A stretch of 42,557 bases of DNA, taken from contig NZ_PPTF01000017.1 of the NCBI RefSeq assembly GCF_002902845.1, positions 1 to 42,557 of the forward strand, in the 5' to 3' direction. Both the position numbers and the translations under genes were made by a program. Origin of the DNA: Chromobacterium sinusclupearum (GTDB lineage Bacteria > Pseudomonadota > Gammaproteobacteria > Burkholderiales > Chromobacteriaceae). Numbering within the stretch: the first letter of the stretch is position 1; every line of letters starts with the position of its first letter. The notes beneath the pieces were generated by a model. It was not told the DNA's origin. It saw only the letters and a list, made by a program, of their open reading frames with translations, and ran no database searches. This document shows, in pieces, positions 36,048 through 42,557 of this stretch.

Positions 36048-37523
36048 TCACAACTTCCGCGGCTCGGCCTTGATCAGGAACAGGCGCACCACGTTGCGCT
36101 CGCTCTTGGTGGTGCTGCGGAACAGCCCGCCAATCAGCGGCAGATCGCCCAGCAGCGGAATCTTGCGCACGCCTTCGATGTTTTCGTCCTGGACAAAGCC
36201 GCCCAGCAACAAGCCCTGGCCCAGATTCAGCGTGGCCTGGGTGGCGATTTCGGCGTTTTGCACCTGCGGCAGCGGTTCGGCGCGGCTGATCGGCTTGTCC
36301 TGCCGGCCATCCTGGATGTTCAGCGTCAGCAGCACCTTGTCGCCATCGGTTTCATGAATCAGGCGCGGCGTGACGCGCATCAGCGCCCCGGCGGTCACCG
36401 ACTCCAGCTTGGCGTTCTTCTCGCTGACCAGCTTGGTGTAGAACGTGATGCTGCGGTCCAGCACCGCCTGCACGTTATCCAGCGTCACCACCGACGGACG
36501 GGACACGATCTTGGCCTTGGACTTCTGCTCCAGCGCGGACAGCCGCAACATGAAGTTGCCGGAGTTGGACACCAGCGAGGAGAAGCTGTCCGAAGCCAGG
36601 CCGCCATCGGTATTGAAATTGACCGTGCCACCGCCGATGCGGGCCGATGCGGACCAGTCTATGCCCAGCTCGTTGATGTCGGCGGCGTCCACGTCGATGA
36701 TGGCCACCGAGATTTCCACCAGCGTCGGACGCTGGTCCAGCTTGGGAATCAGATCAGCATACAGATTCATGTTTTTGCGGCGATCGCGGATCAGCACGGC
36801 GTTCTGCCGGGTATCGGCGGAGAAAGTCGGCAAGCCGCTGGCATCGGCCGGCGCCGGCGTTTTGTTGTCCGGCAGCGGCAGCGCCCGGCCCTGCGCCATC
36901 TCCCGCAGCACCGACACCACGCCCGGCACCGTCACCGTCTGGCTGCGGTAGGAATAGCTGGTATCCGCGGCGCTGGCGTACTTGAGGGGATAGATGGCCA
37001 CCGTTTCCTTGTTCTGCTCCTGGTTGAGATTCTGCTCGTCCAGTTGCTTGGCCAACGCACTCACCCGGGTCAGGCACACCGGCACGCCGCTGACTTGCAG
37101 CGAATTGGACGCGCCCACCGGATGCAGCCGGCAGGCCGGGCCATCCAGCAGCCCGCTTTGCGCGATCAACCGCGACAACTGGTCTGCGCCGACATAGGCC
37201 GGCGCCAGCAATGCCTGGTCCACCTCCTGGGCCTTGTAGACATACAGCGAGTTGCCATCGTAGTAAGGCAGCAGCTGATACAAGCGGGAAAGCTCGGCCA
37301 GCGCCTTTCCTTTTGGCTGGTCGCGCAAGGCTCCGGCGTAGGCCTCGGTGATCTTGGGGCTGACCACCACCGGCAAACCGTAATTGGCGCCCAGGTCCTT
37401 CAGCACGGAAGCCAGCGGCGTATTGCGGCTGGACACGAAGAAAGGCTGGCCGCGCCAAGGAATGGGCTGGGCGCCCGCGCTGGCGGACGCCAGCGCGGCG
37501 GCGATCAGAATCGGGGCTTTCAT
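36048..37523 (-). CDS. sctC: T3SS outer-membrane secretin SctC (SsaC/EscC-like)
   Basis: 491 residues from the ATG at 37523 (GGGAGG five bases upstream). The signal peptide ends at about residue 18 (SASAGA). N-domains follow (PWRGQPFFVSSRNTPLASVLKDLGANYGLPVVVSPKITEAYAGAL), then the secretin domain: IPKLDQRPTLVEISVAIIDVDAADINELGIDW, IVSRPSVVTLDNVQAVLD, GLLLGGFVQDENIEGVRKIPLLGDLPLIGGLFRS. It forms the outer-membrane pore. The start overlaps the ssaB-like stop (ATGA), and a seven-base gap leads to sctD. Confidence 0.96.
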   Translation of the reverse strand: MKAPILIAAALASASAGAQPIPWRGQPFFVSSRNTPLASVLKDLGANYGLPVVVSPKITEAYAGALRDQPKGKALAELSRLYQLLPYYDGNSLYVYKAQEVDQALLAPAYVGADQLSRLIAQSGLLDGPACRLHPVGASNSLQVSGVPVCLTRVSALAKQLDEQNLNQEQNKETVAIYPLKYASAADTSYSYRSQTVTVPGVVSVLREMAQGRALPLPDNKTPAPADASGLPTFSADTRQNAVLIRDRRKNMNLYADLIPKLDQRPTLVEISVAIIDVDAADINELGIDWSASARIGGGTVNFNTDGGLASDSFSSLVSNSGNFMLRLSALEQKSKAKIVSRPSVVTLDNVQAVLDRSITFYTKLVSEKNAKLESVTAGALMRVTPRLIHETDGDKVLLTLNIQDGRQDKPISRAEPLPQVQNAEIATQATLNLGQGLLLGGFVQDENIEGVRKIPLLGDLPLIGGLFRSTTKSERNVVRLFLIKAEPRKL

Positions 37524-37921
37524 GCATACCTCCCGGCAATAGGCAGCGGAACGGGAGCGGCGCGTTCCCGCGCAGCCAGCAGCGCGGCCATCGCCTGCTG
37601 CTGCTTGAACAGCAAGTCCAGTTCCACTTCGGTCAATGCCACCGGATACCGCCGCAGCAGCCACAGCCTGTCGCCAGACAGATACAGCGCGTCATCGCCG
37701 GCCTCCGGCGTGGCGGCAAGCAACAGGCAAGCGCCTGCCGCCTGCCGCGGCGAGCGGTCCAGCGTCAGCGCCACCGTCAATCCGGTATCGAAGCGGCGGG
37801 CGCGCGCGGCGCGCTCGCCCAATTGCCCGGTCACGACGGTATCGGCAAGCGACCACTGCGGGCGGGCCAGACGCGCGGCCAGCCAATGCAGCGCGGCGGC
37901 GGGATCAAGTGTTCTGTTCAT
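37520..37921 (-). CDS. ssaB: SpiC/SsaB/SepD-like T3SS gatekeeper partner
   Basis: 133 residues, the same length as SpiC (SsaB). The best-matching stretch runs from residue 62: CLLLAATPEAGDDALYL, then DRLWLLRRYP, then VELDLLFKQQQAMAALL. It follows the pattern LLLAA-P-x-D-A-x-L, WL-x-Y, EL of SpiC (TLLLAAHPDVHDYAIQL, WLNGYY, SELIAIEIEKHLAL, from memory). Position agrees: it is first in the order ssaB-ssaC-ssaD-ssaE. SpiC/SepD bind the SctW gatekeeper and hold back effectors. Similarity is remote, so the assignment rests on pattern plus place. The start has only a weak ribosome-binding site. Confidence 0.65.
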   Translation of the reverse strand: MNRTLDPAAALHWLAARLARPQWSLADTVVTGQLGERAARARRFDTGLTVALTLDRSPRQAAGACLLLAATPEAGDDALYLSGDRLWLLRRYPVALTEVELDLLFKQQQAMAALLAARERAAPVPLPIAGRYA

Positions 37922-37956
37922 GTCGCCTATGCTGCCGGGGGGCGGCGCATCCGCGC

Positions 37957-37974
37957 ATCAGGTGCACACCTGAA
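37957..37974. promoter_or_regulatory. 7-4-7 palindromic site in the divergent ssaB/ssrB promoter region
   Basis: ATCAGGT (37957-37963), spacer GCAC, ACCTGAA (37968-37974); the arms are identical to those at 34595-34612. It lies 35 bp upstream of the ssaB-like start and 47 bp upstream of the ssrB-like start. Its right end is seven bases before the TATAAT of ssrB, so it covers that promoter's -35 position. Confidence 0.65.
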
Positions 37975-37981
37975 ATGCGCT

Positions 37982-37987
37982 TATAAT
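37982..37987 (+). promoter_or_regulatory. -10 box of the ssrB-like gene
   Basis: A consensus TATAAT on the plus strand, 34 bp before the ATG at 38022. At 17-bp spacing the -35 position reads CAGGTG, a poor match, and it falls within the palindrome. That suggests a promoter that needs an activator bound there. Confidence 0.5.
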
Positions 37988-38021
37988 CATTCGACAATGA
38001 ACAATAAAAGGATTGACGGTG

Positions 38022-38675
38022 ATGACTCTAGCTTCCGCCTCGGCGCTTCGCGTCCTGATCGTCGAAGACCACGCCTTGCTGATAGACGGCATTCGCAACC
38101 TGCTGGCCAGCCAGCCGCGTTACGAGGTGGTCGGCACCGTTTCCGATGGACTGGCGGTGTATGAGGCCTGCCAGCGCCTGGCCCCTGACATGGTGCTGCT
38201 GGACCTGGGCCTGCCCGGCATGGACGGCATCGACGTGATCCACCAGTTGCGCCGCCGCTGGGAAGCGTTGCGCATCGTGGTGGTCACGGCCTCCACCGAA
38301 GAGCATCGCGGCAGGGCCGCGCTGTCTGCCGGCGCCCTGGCCTATGTGCTGAAGCAAAGCCCGCAACAGGTGCTGCTGGCCGCGCTGCAACACGCGGCGC
38401 TGGGCAAGAGCTATGTCGATCCGGCGCTGAAGCTGGAAACGCTGGACGCGGCGGAACGCGCGCCCATGCCCGGCGACACGCCGCTGACGCTGCGCGAGCG
38501 CCAGGTGCTGAAGCTGGTGGCCGAAGGCCGCCGCAACCGCGATATCGCCGAGCTGCTGTCCATCAGCCTGAAAACCGTGGAAACGCACCGGCTGAACCTG
38601 ATGCGCAAGCTGGATGCGCACAATGCCGCGGAGTTGAGCAACTGGGCGCGCCGGCTGGGGGTGCTGGAATACTGA
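38022..38675 (+). CDS. ssrB: SsrB-like LuxR/NarL-family response regulator of the T3SS
   Basis: 217 residues from the ATG at 38022, with AAAAGGA upstream; a TTG at 38013 would leave no room for it. The receiver domain has IVEDH (13-17), the phospho-acceptor Asp61 (VLLDLGLPGMDG) and VLKQS. The C-terminal LuxR-type helix-turn-helix reads LTLRERQVLKLVAEGRRNRDIAELLSISLKTVETHRLNLMRKLDAHNAAEL. SQQVLLAALQ-like and WARRLGVLEY segments track Salmonella SsrB (SSQQVLLAALQ, CARRMRLIEY from memory) closely. SsrB's redox-active Cys203 corresponds to Trp208 here. It faces the convergent SsrA-like kinase and diverges from ssaB. Confidence 0.92.
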   Translation: MTLASASALRVLIVEDHALLIDGIRNLLASQPRYEVVGTVSDGLAVYEACQRLAPDMVLLDLGLPGMDGIDVIHQLRRRWEALRIVVVTASTEEHRGRAALSAGALAYVLKQSPQQVLLAALQHAALGKSYVDPALKLETLDAAERAPMPGDTPLTLRERQVLKLVAEGRRNRDIAELLSISLKTVETHRLNLMRKLDAHNAAELSNWARRLGVLEY

Positions 38676-38691
38676 TGCGGCCGGCGCGGCG

Positions 38692-41454
38692 TCAATCGGC
38701 GCCCAGCTCGCTCTCTATCAGGCGGCCGAACACTTCCCATGTGCCAGGCGACAAGGCATCGCCCTGGTTCAACAAAGCCTCCCAGTGCTCCGCCGCCTCC
38801 CGCAGCAGATCCAGCCCCGCCTGGCCGGCCAGGCCCTTGAGCGTGTGCAGCAGCATCCGGCACTCGGCCTCGTCTCGCGCCTCCAACGCCTGGCCCAGGC
38901 GTCGATAGTATTCGCGCAGGTCCGCCGCCACGCGCGACAGCAGCGCCGGGTCCGTGCCCAACAGCGGCTGTTCGCTGCCGGCATTAGGCTCCAGCTCCAT
39001 GCCGCGGGCCAGTTGCTGATCGGCGGCGAAATCCAAGGCCCGCGCCAACATCTCCGGCGATACCGGCTTGGTCAGGTATTCATTGAAGCCGGCCCCCAGC
39101 AGCCGCTCGCGCTCGCCAGGCTGGGCATTGGCGGTAAGGGCGACGATGGGGCAATCCGGGTCTAGCATGCCGCTGGCCTCATCCCGCCATAGCGCAACCG
39201 TTTCTCCGCCGGACAAGCCCGGCATGCGCATATCCATCAGCACCAGATCGAACACATGGGCGCGCCCCAGGGCCAAGGCGTCCTCGCCGGATGCCGCCTC
39301 CCACACCCGATGCCCCTGCTGGCGCAACATGCGGCCGACGATGTCGCGATTGGTGTCGACATCGTCCACGAGCAGCACGTTCAGCGACCACGGCGACACG
39401 GGCAAGGCCTCCTCCCTCAGGCTAATGTTAGGCGTGCGATCTGGTTCCAGATGCTGGCGCAGCCGGGCGGGCAGGAAAGCCAGCTCCGGCGCGTCCAAGG
39501 CTGGATTGTCGCCGGCTTGCGGCGCATAGCCCCAGGCGCGCAGCTGCGGATGCAAACGCTCCGGCGCCGCGATGGGACCGCAGTCGGCCACTCGTCCCGG
39601 ACTCGCCTCTCCCAGCGGCAGCTCCAATTGAAAGCAGGCGCCGCTCTCCACCGGGATCAGCCGCAGATCGCCGCCCAACAGCTGAGCCAGGCTGCGCGCG
39701 ATGGGCAGCCCCAACCCGCTGCCTGCCACAAAGCCTTCCAACTGGCGGAAGGCGATGAAGACCTCAGCGTATTTTTCCGGCGGAATGCCCGGCCCGCTGT
39801 CGCGCACGCTGAAACAGACCCGGCCATCGGCGCTCCAGGCCGATAAGGTCACGCACCCTTCCTGGGTGAACTTGACGGCGTTGCCGAGCAGATTGATCAG
39901 GATTTGCCGCAGGCGCAGGCCATCGGTCAGAAACTGGGACGGGAAACTCGAATCCACCAGACAACGCAGCGCCAGGCCCTTGTCCTGCGCCGGCAGCTGC
40001 ACGGTCAACATGGCCTGGTCTATCAACGCCAGCGGGTCTTGCAGCGAAAGCGTCACCACCATCTGCCCGGACTCGATCCGCGAAAAGTCCAACAGGTTGT
40101 TGATGATTTCCAGCAGATGGCCGGAACACTTCAGCGCGGTATCGACCAGATCGTGCTGATTGGCGTCGCACTCGGTGCGCCCCAGCAGCCTGAGCGCGCC
40201 TACGATGCCGTTCAGCGGCGTGCGGATCTCATGGCTGATATTGGTGAGCTGCTCGCTCTTATTGGCATTGGCCCGCTCGGCGCGGCAACGCGCTTCGTTC
40301 AACTCCGCGGTGCGCTCCTCCACCTTGGCTTCCAGCTCGGCGTATTGCGCTTGCACCGCGTCCAGCAGCCGGTTGTAGGCGTGGGCGATCTGTCCCAGTT
40401 CGTCCTGCCTTTCCTCAGGCAGACGCTGCTGTTTGCTCACCGCCTCTTGCGGACTGATGATGTGCACGATATTGGACAGCGTGCGCCCCAGACTGCGCTG
40501 CAGCACGACATACAGCAAAACCACTAGCCCCAGCAAAGACAGCAATGCGACCGGCAGATGCTTGGGCAGCTCCGCCAGCGCACGCTGGGTGATGCGCTCT
40601 GTTGGATAGATCTCGATCAGACGCCAGCCGGTAGGCTCGACGTTGACGCAGATGATGCTGACCCCCTGCATGCTCTGGATGAACGGCTTCTTGCAAGCCG
40701 GCAGCTGCTCTATCAAGCCGGTCGGCGCAATTGCCGGCAGCGGAGCGAACGGCCAGCCATCCTCTCCCAGCCAGATCAGGGCGCCGTCGTCGGTCTTGCT
40801 TAGCCACTCCAGGGCAAAGCGCAGCGAAAGATGCACCGTCACGCCCACCATGGCGCCGGTCGCAGGATCGCGCGCGGCGACGGCCACTTGCCATCCGCCG
40901 TCAAGGGCCTGATAAGGACGCCCCCACACCAGGCCGGCGCGCGGCGGCGAATCGCGCAGCTTGTACAAATCTTCCAGGTGGCGGGCGGTTTCGCGACGCG
41001 AGCTGTTGGCGCTGGAAATCACGATGCCGCTATCCAGCACGACAAAGGTATCGACGAACTTGCCCACGCCGCTGCTGCCGTAGGACTCGACGAAATCCAT
41101 GGCGCGCCGCACCTGGGCAGGCGGATCGCTGCGCGTCTCATCGAGCAGGACATAGTGCGTCACAAGATAATGCTTGTCGCCGCGTTGCGTCTTGTCGTCC
41201 AGCGTTCGCCAGGAATTGAACAGCGTCATCACGTCGCGCGCCGCGCCTCTCAGCTCTGCGCTCTGCTGCTCCCCCACGCTGCGGGTCATGGCCTCCACCT
41301 TGTGCGCCAAGGCCTCGCGGGTTTCCTTGAAGTCCAGAAACAGCACCGCGCTGGCGCTGAGCAGCCAGAACAGCGCGATGGCCCCGCCCAGGACCAAGGC
41401 CAGACGGAATGGCAGCGACGAGCGCCAGGGCAGATTCGGCATAGGGTCTCTCAT
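38692..41454 (-). CDS. ssrA: SsrA-like hybrid sensor histidine kinase of the T3SS
   Basis: 920 residues from the ATG at 41454, which overlaps the transglycosylase stop (TGATG); an ATG at 41442 is an alternative. A first membrane helix (about 20-40), a periplasmic sensor (about 45-300) and a second helix (about 307-325) precede a HAMP-like and coiled-coil linker. HisKA has His408 (ISHEIRTPLNG), followed by the HATPase (DSGPGIPPEK, GSGLGLPIA). The receiver has Asp741 (LVLMDMRMPGLSG), and the C-terminal Hpt has His870 (LLHTLKGLAGQAG). The length and layout match Salmonella SsrA. It ends 16 bp from the stop of the convergent ssrB-like gene. Confidence 0.92.
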   Translation of the reverse strand: MRDPMPNLPWRSSLPFRLALVLGGAIALFWLLSASAVLFLDFKETREALAHKVEAMTRSVGEQQSAELRGAARDVMTLFNSWRTLDDKTQRGDKHYLVTHYVLLDETRSDPPAQVRRAMDFVESYGSSGVGKFVDTFVVLDSGIVISSANSSRRETARHLEDLYKLRDSPPRAGLVWGRPYQALDGGWQVAVAARDPATGAMVGVTVHLSLRFALEWLSKTDDGALIWLGEDGWPFAPLPAIAPTGLIEQLPACKKPFIQSMQGVSIICVNVEPTGWRLIEIYPTERITQRALAELPKHLPVALLSLLGLVVLLYVVLQRSLGRTLSNIVHIISPQEAVSKQQRLPEERQDELGQIAHAYNRLLDAVQAQYAELEAKVEERTAELNEARCRAERANANKSEQLTNISHEIRTPLNGIVGALRLLGRTECDANQHDLVDTALKCSGHLLEIINNLLDFSRIESGQMVVTLSLQDPLALIDQAMLTVQLPAQDKGLALRCLVDSSFPSQFLTDGLRLRQILINLLGNAVKFTQEGCVTLSAWSADGRVCFSVRDSGPGIPPEKYAEVFIAFRQLEGFVAGSGLGLPIARSLAQLLGGDLRLIPVESGACFQLELPLGEASPGRVADCGPIAAPERLHPQLRAWGYAPQAGDNPALDAPELAFLPARLRQHLEPDRTPNISLREEALPVSPWSLNVLLVDDVDTNRDIVGRMLRQQGHRVWEAASGEDALALGRAHVFDLVLMDMRMPGLSGGETVALWRDEASGMLDPDCPIVALTANAQPGERERLLGAGFNEYLTKPVSPEMLARALDFAADQQLARGMELEPNAGSEQPLLGTDPALLSRVAADLREYYRRLGQALEARDEAECRMLLHTLKGLAGQAGLDLLREAAEHWEALLNQGDALSPGTWEVFGRLIESELGAD

Positions 41455-42206
41455 CAGGTTCCGTTCGCTCCGCCGGCATTCGAGCCGCCGGTGAAGATGC
41501 GCCACAATTGTCCCATATCGCCCACGCCGCCAATAGCGCCCTTCGGCTTGCCCGCGCGCCGGGCTGCCGCCACGGCGGCGGCAGGCACGTCCGACGCCGG
41601 GACATCAGGGCGGGCGCCGCCGCGCAAGCGGGCATAGCGCGCCATCACTTTTCGCACATACGTCTGGGTTTCCTCATACGGCGGCACCGCATTGCCGAAG
41701 CGCGCCACCGCGCCCTCCCCTGCGTTATAACCGGCCAGCGCCAATTCCAGGCGGCCATCGAAACGGCGCATCAACCAGCTGAGGTAGGCGGCGCCGGCTT
41801 CCAGATTGGCGCGCGGCTCGGTCAGCGCGCGCTGGCCGAAGCGCATGCCGGTTGCCGGCATCACTTGCATCAGTCCAATGGCGCCCTTGTCCGATATCGC
41901 CTCCGGCCGATAAGCCGATTCCGTTTCCACCACCGCGTGTACCAGCAGCGGATCCAGGGCGTAGCGCTGCGCCACGTCGTCGATCAGCTCACCATAGCGC
42001 AAGGACTTCCCCTCCGCTCCAGAGGGGGAAGCGGGCGCGGGCATCGCTTTCGGGGACGCTGGCAGCGGCGCCATGGCGGAAGGCCCATCGCCGCCAGGCG
42101 GGACGACGTACCACTGCAAGCCCTCGGCAGAAACCATACGGCTCAGGCCGCATAAGGCCCAGAACAGCAGCGCCAGTCTGCGCCACGGGATTCGACTAAG
42201 CCTCAT
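41454..42206 (-). CDS. Lytic transglycosylase associated with the T3SS (IagB-like)
   Basis: 250 residues from the ATG at 42206, chosen because GGAGG lies six bases upstream; ATGs at 42212 and 42224 have no such site. A signal peptide (ends RMVSA) and a proline-rich segment lead to an SLT domain (about 75-185): DPLLVHAVVETESAYRPEAISDKGAIGLMQVMPATG, with the catalytic Glu in the first ETESAY, and LALAGYNAGEGAVARFG. A basic, low-complexity tail follows. It opens peptidoglycan so the injectisome can cross. It overlaps the end of sctU by eleven bases and the start of ssrA by three, which places the sensor kinase in the sctU transcript. Confidence 0.9.
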   Translation of the reverse strand: MRLSRIPWRRLALLFWALCGLSRMVSAEGLQWYVVPPGGDGPSAMAPLPASPKAMPAPASPSGAEGKSLRYGELIDDVAQRYALDPLLVHAVVETESAYRPEAISDKGAIGLMQVMPATGMRFGQRALTEPRANLEAGAAYLSWLMRRFDGRLELALAGYNAGEGAVARFGNAVPPYEETQTYVRKVMARYARLRGGARPDVPASDVPAAAVAAARRAGKPKGAIGGVGDMGQLWRIFTGGSNAGGANGT

Positions 42207-42557
42207 CGCCATCCTCCATCGCATCCATAACCAGGCTCAGCACCTGAGCCACTGCGGCGAACAAAGGCTCCGGTATGTAATCGCCAGGCCGGGTGGAGGC
42301 TAACAGCGCGCGCGCCAGCGGCACGTTCTCCACTACGGGGATGCCTTGTTTCTCGGCCAGGCTGACGATGTGCAGCGCCAGCGCGTCGCGGCCGTACTCC
42401 AGGACCTGCGGCAAGGGGGTCTCGCCCTCTTCGTAGCGCAGGCAGACGGCGATATGGGTCGGATTGCGCACCACCACCGACGACTTGGCCACCTTGCCGG
42501 CCAGGCTGCCGCTTTGCACCTCGCGATGCATTTCGCGCCGGCGCTGCTTGACCTCAG
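42196..42557 (-). CDS. sctU: T3SS export-gate autoprotease SctU (SsaU-like), C-terminal part
   Basis: The frame is open to the right edge (about 119 residues visible, N-terminus beyond the window). It has the EVKQRRREMHREVQSG linker typical of FlhB/YscU proteins and the self-cleavage motif NPTH in VVVRNPTHIAVCLRYEEGETPLP. Then come the domain's remaining marks (YGRDALALHIVSLAEKQGIPVVENVPLARALLAS, PGDYIPEPLFAAVAQVL). It sets substrate switching at the export gate. The remaining sctR/S/T and sctV/N/Q genes are expected beyond the edge. Confidence 0.93.
   Translation of the reverse strand, partial: EVKQRRREMHREVQSGSLAGKVAKSSVVVRNPTHIAVCLRYEEGETPLPQVLEYGRDALALHIVSLAEKQGIPVVENVPLARALLASTRPGDYIPEPLFAAVAQVLSLVMDAMEDGDEA

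Noticed and set aside
35499..37973. An 824-residue plus-strand frame opposite sctC and sctD
   Set aside because: Antisense to clear T3SS genes with typical family motifs; it has no start signal or domain of its own.
41453..41459. A lone ATCAGGT half-site at the ssrA-like start
   Set aside because: No ACCTGAA follows at the four-base spacing and it lies within overlapping coding sequence, so it is most likely chance.

Overview
The window looks like chromosomal DNA of a high-GC betaproteobacterium, most likely Chromobacterium or a close relative in the Chromobacteriaceae. The housekeeping genes (argS, ssb, tag, trhP, potFHI) are of that type. The right third is a Salmonella SPI-2-like type III secretion system (T3SS), as in the Cpi-2 island known from Chromobacterium violaceum. 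This placement is inference from gene content and base composition; no database was searched.

Layout. (a) 1-7.5 kb: the N-terminal part of a TonB protein, a TonB-dependent outer-membrane receptor with clearly lower GC than its neighbours, a 740-bp AT-rich intergenic region, and two tandem secreted S53 (sedolisin-type) peptidases, each with its own terminator. (b) 7.5-17.4 kb: an FMN-barrel protein of the HugZ/pyridoxamine-oxidase type, a PhoPQ-activated pathogenicity-related (PqaA-like) protein, argS, a metallo-beta-lactamase-fold hydrolase, and a polyamine ABC transporter set (potF, potH, potI). The transporter set ends in a DUF3138-type outer-membrane protein and has no ATPase gene in the window. 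(c) 17.4-21.2 kb: an 830-bp non-coding stretch with an orphan terminator, trhP (yegQ), a hypothetical gene, a small two-helix membrane protein and a DUF455 ferritin-like protein. (d) 21.2-27.1 kb: a three-gene signalling operon encoding a REC-EAL protein with a decayed EAL domain, a second REC protein, and a BvgS-like hybrid kinase with REC and Hpt domains. (e) 27.6-29.9 kb: tag, an OmpA-family lipoprotein and ssb.

(f) 30.1-42.6 kb: the T3SS. Reading leftwards on the minus strand from 37.9 kb the order is ssaB/spiC-like, sctC, sctD, ssaE-like, an AraC-type regulator, sctF needle, ssaH-like, sctI, sctJ, sctK, sctL, sctW. This is SPI-2 order, except that the AraC gene sits where SPI-2 carries its translocon and effector block. 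To the right are an SsrB-like response regulator (+ strand), an SsrA-like hybrid kinase (- strand, convergent with it), a lytic transglycosylase and the end of sctU. The remaining export-apparatus genes presumably lie beyond the right edge.

The main new observation is a pair of identical 7-4-7 palindromic sites (ATCAGGT-n4-ACCTGAA), at 34595-34612 and 37957-37974. One sits before the AraC-needle operon and one in the divergent ssaB/ssrB promoter region. They are strong candidates for the operator of the SsrB-like regulator and would tie both T3SS transcription units and the regulator itself into one circuit.
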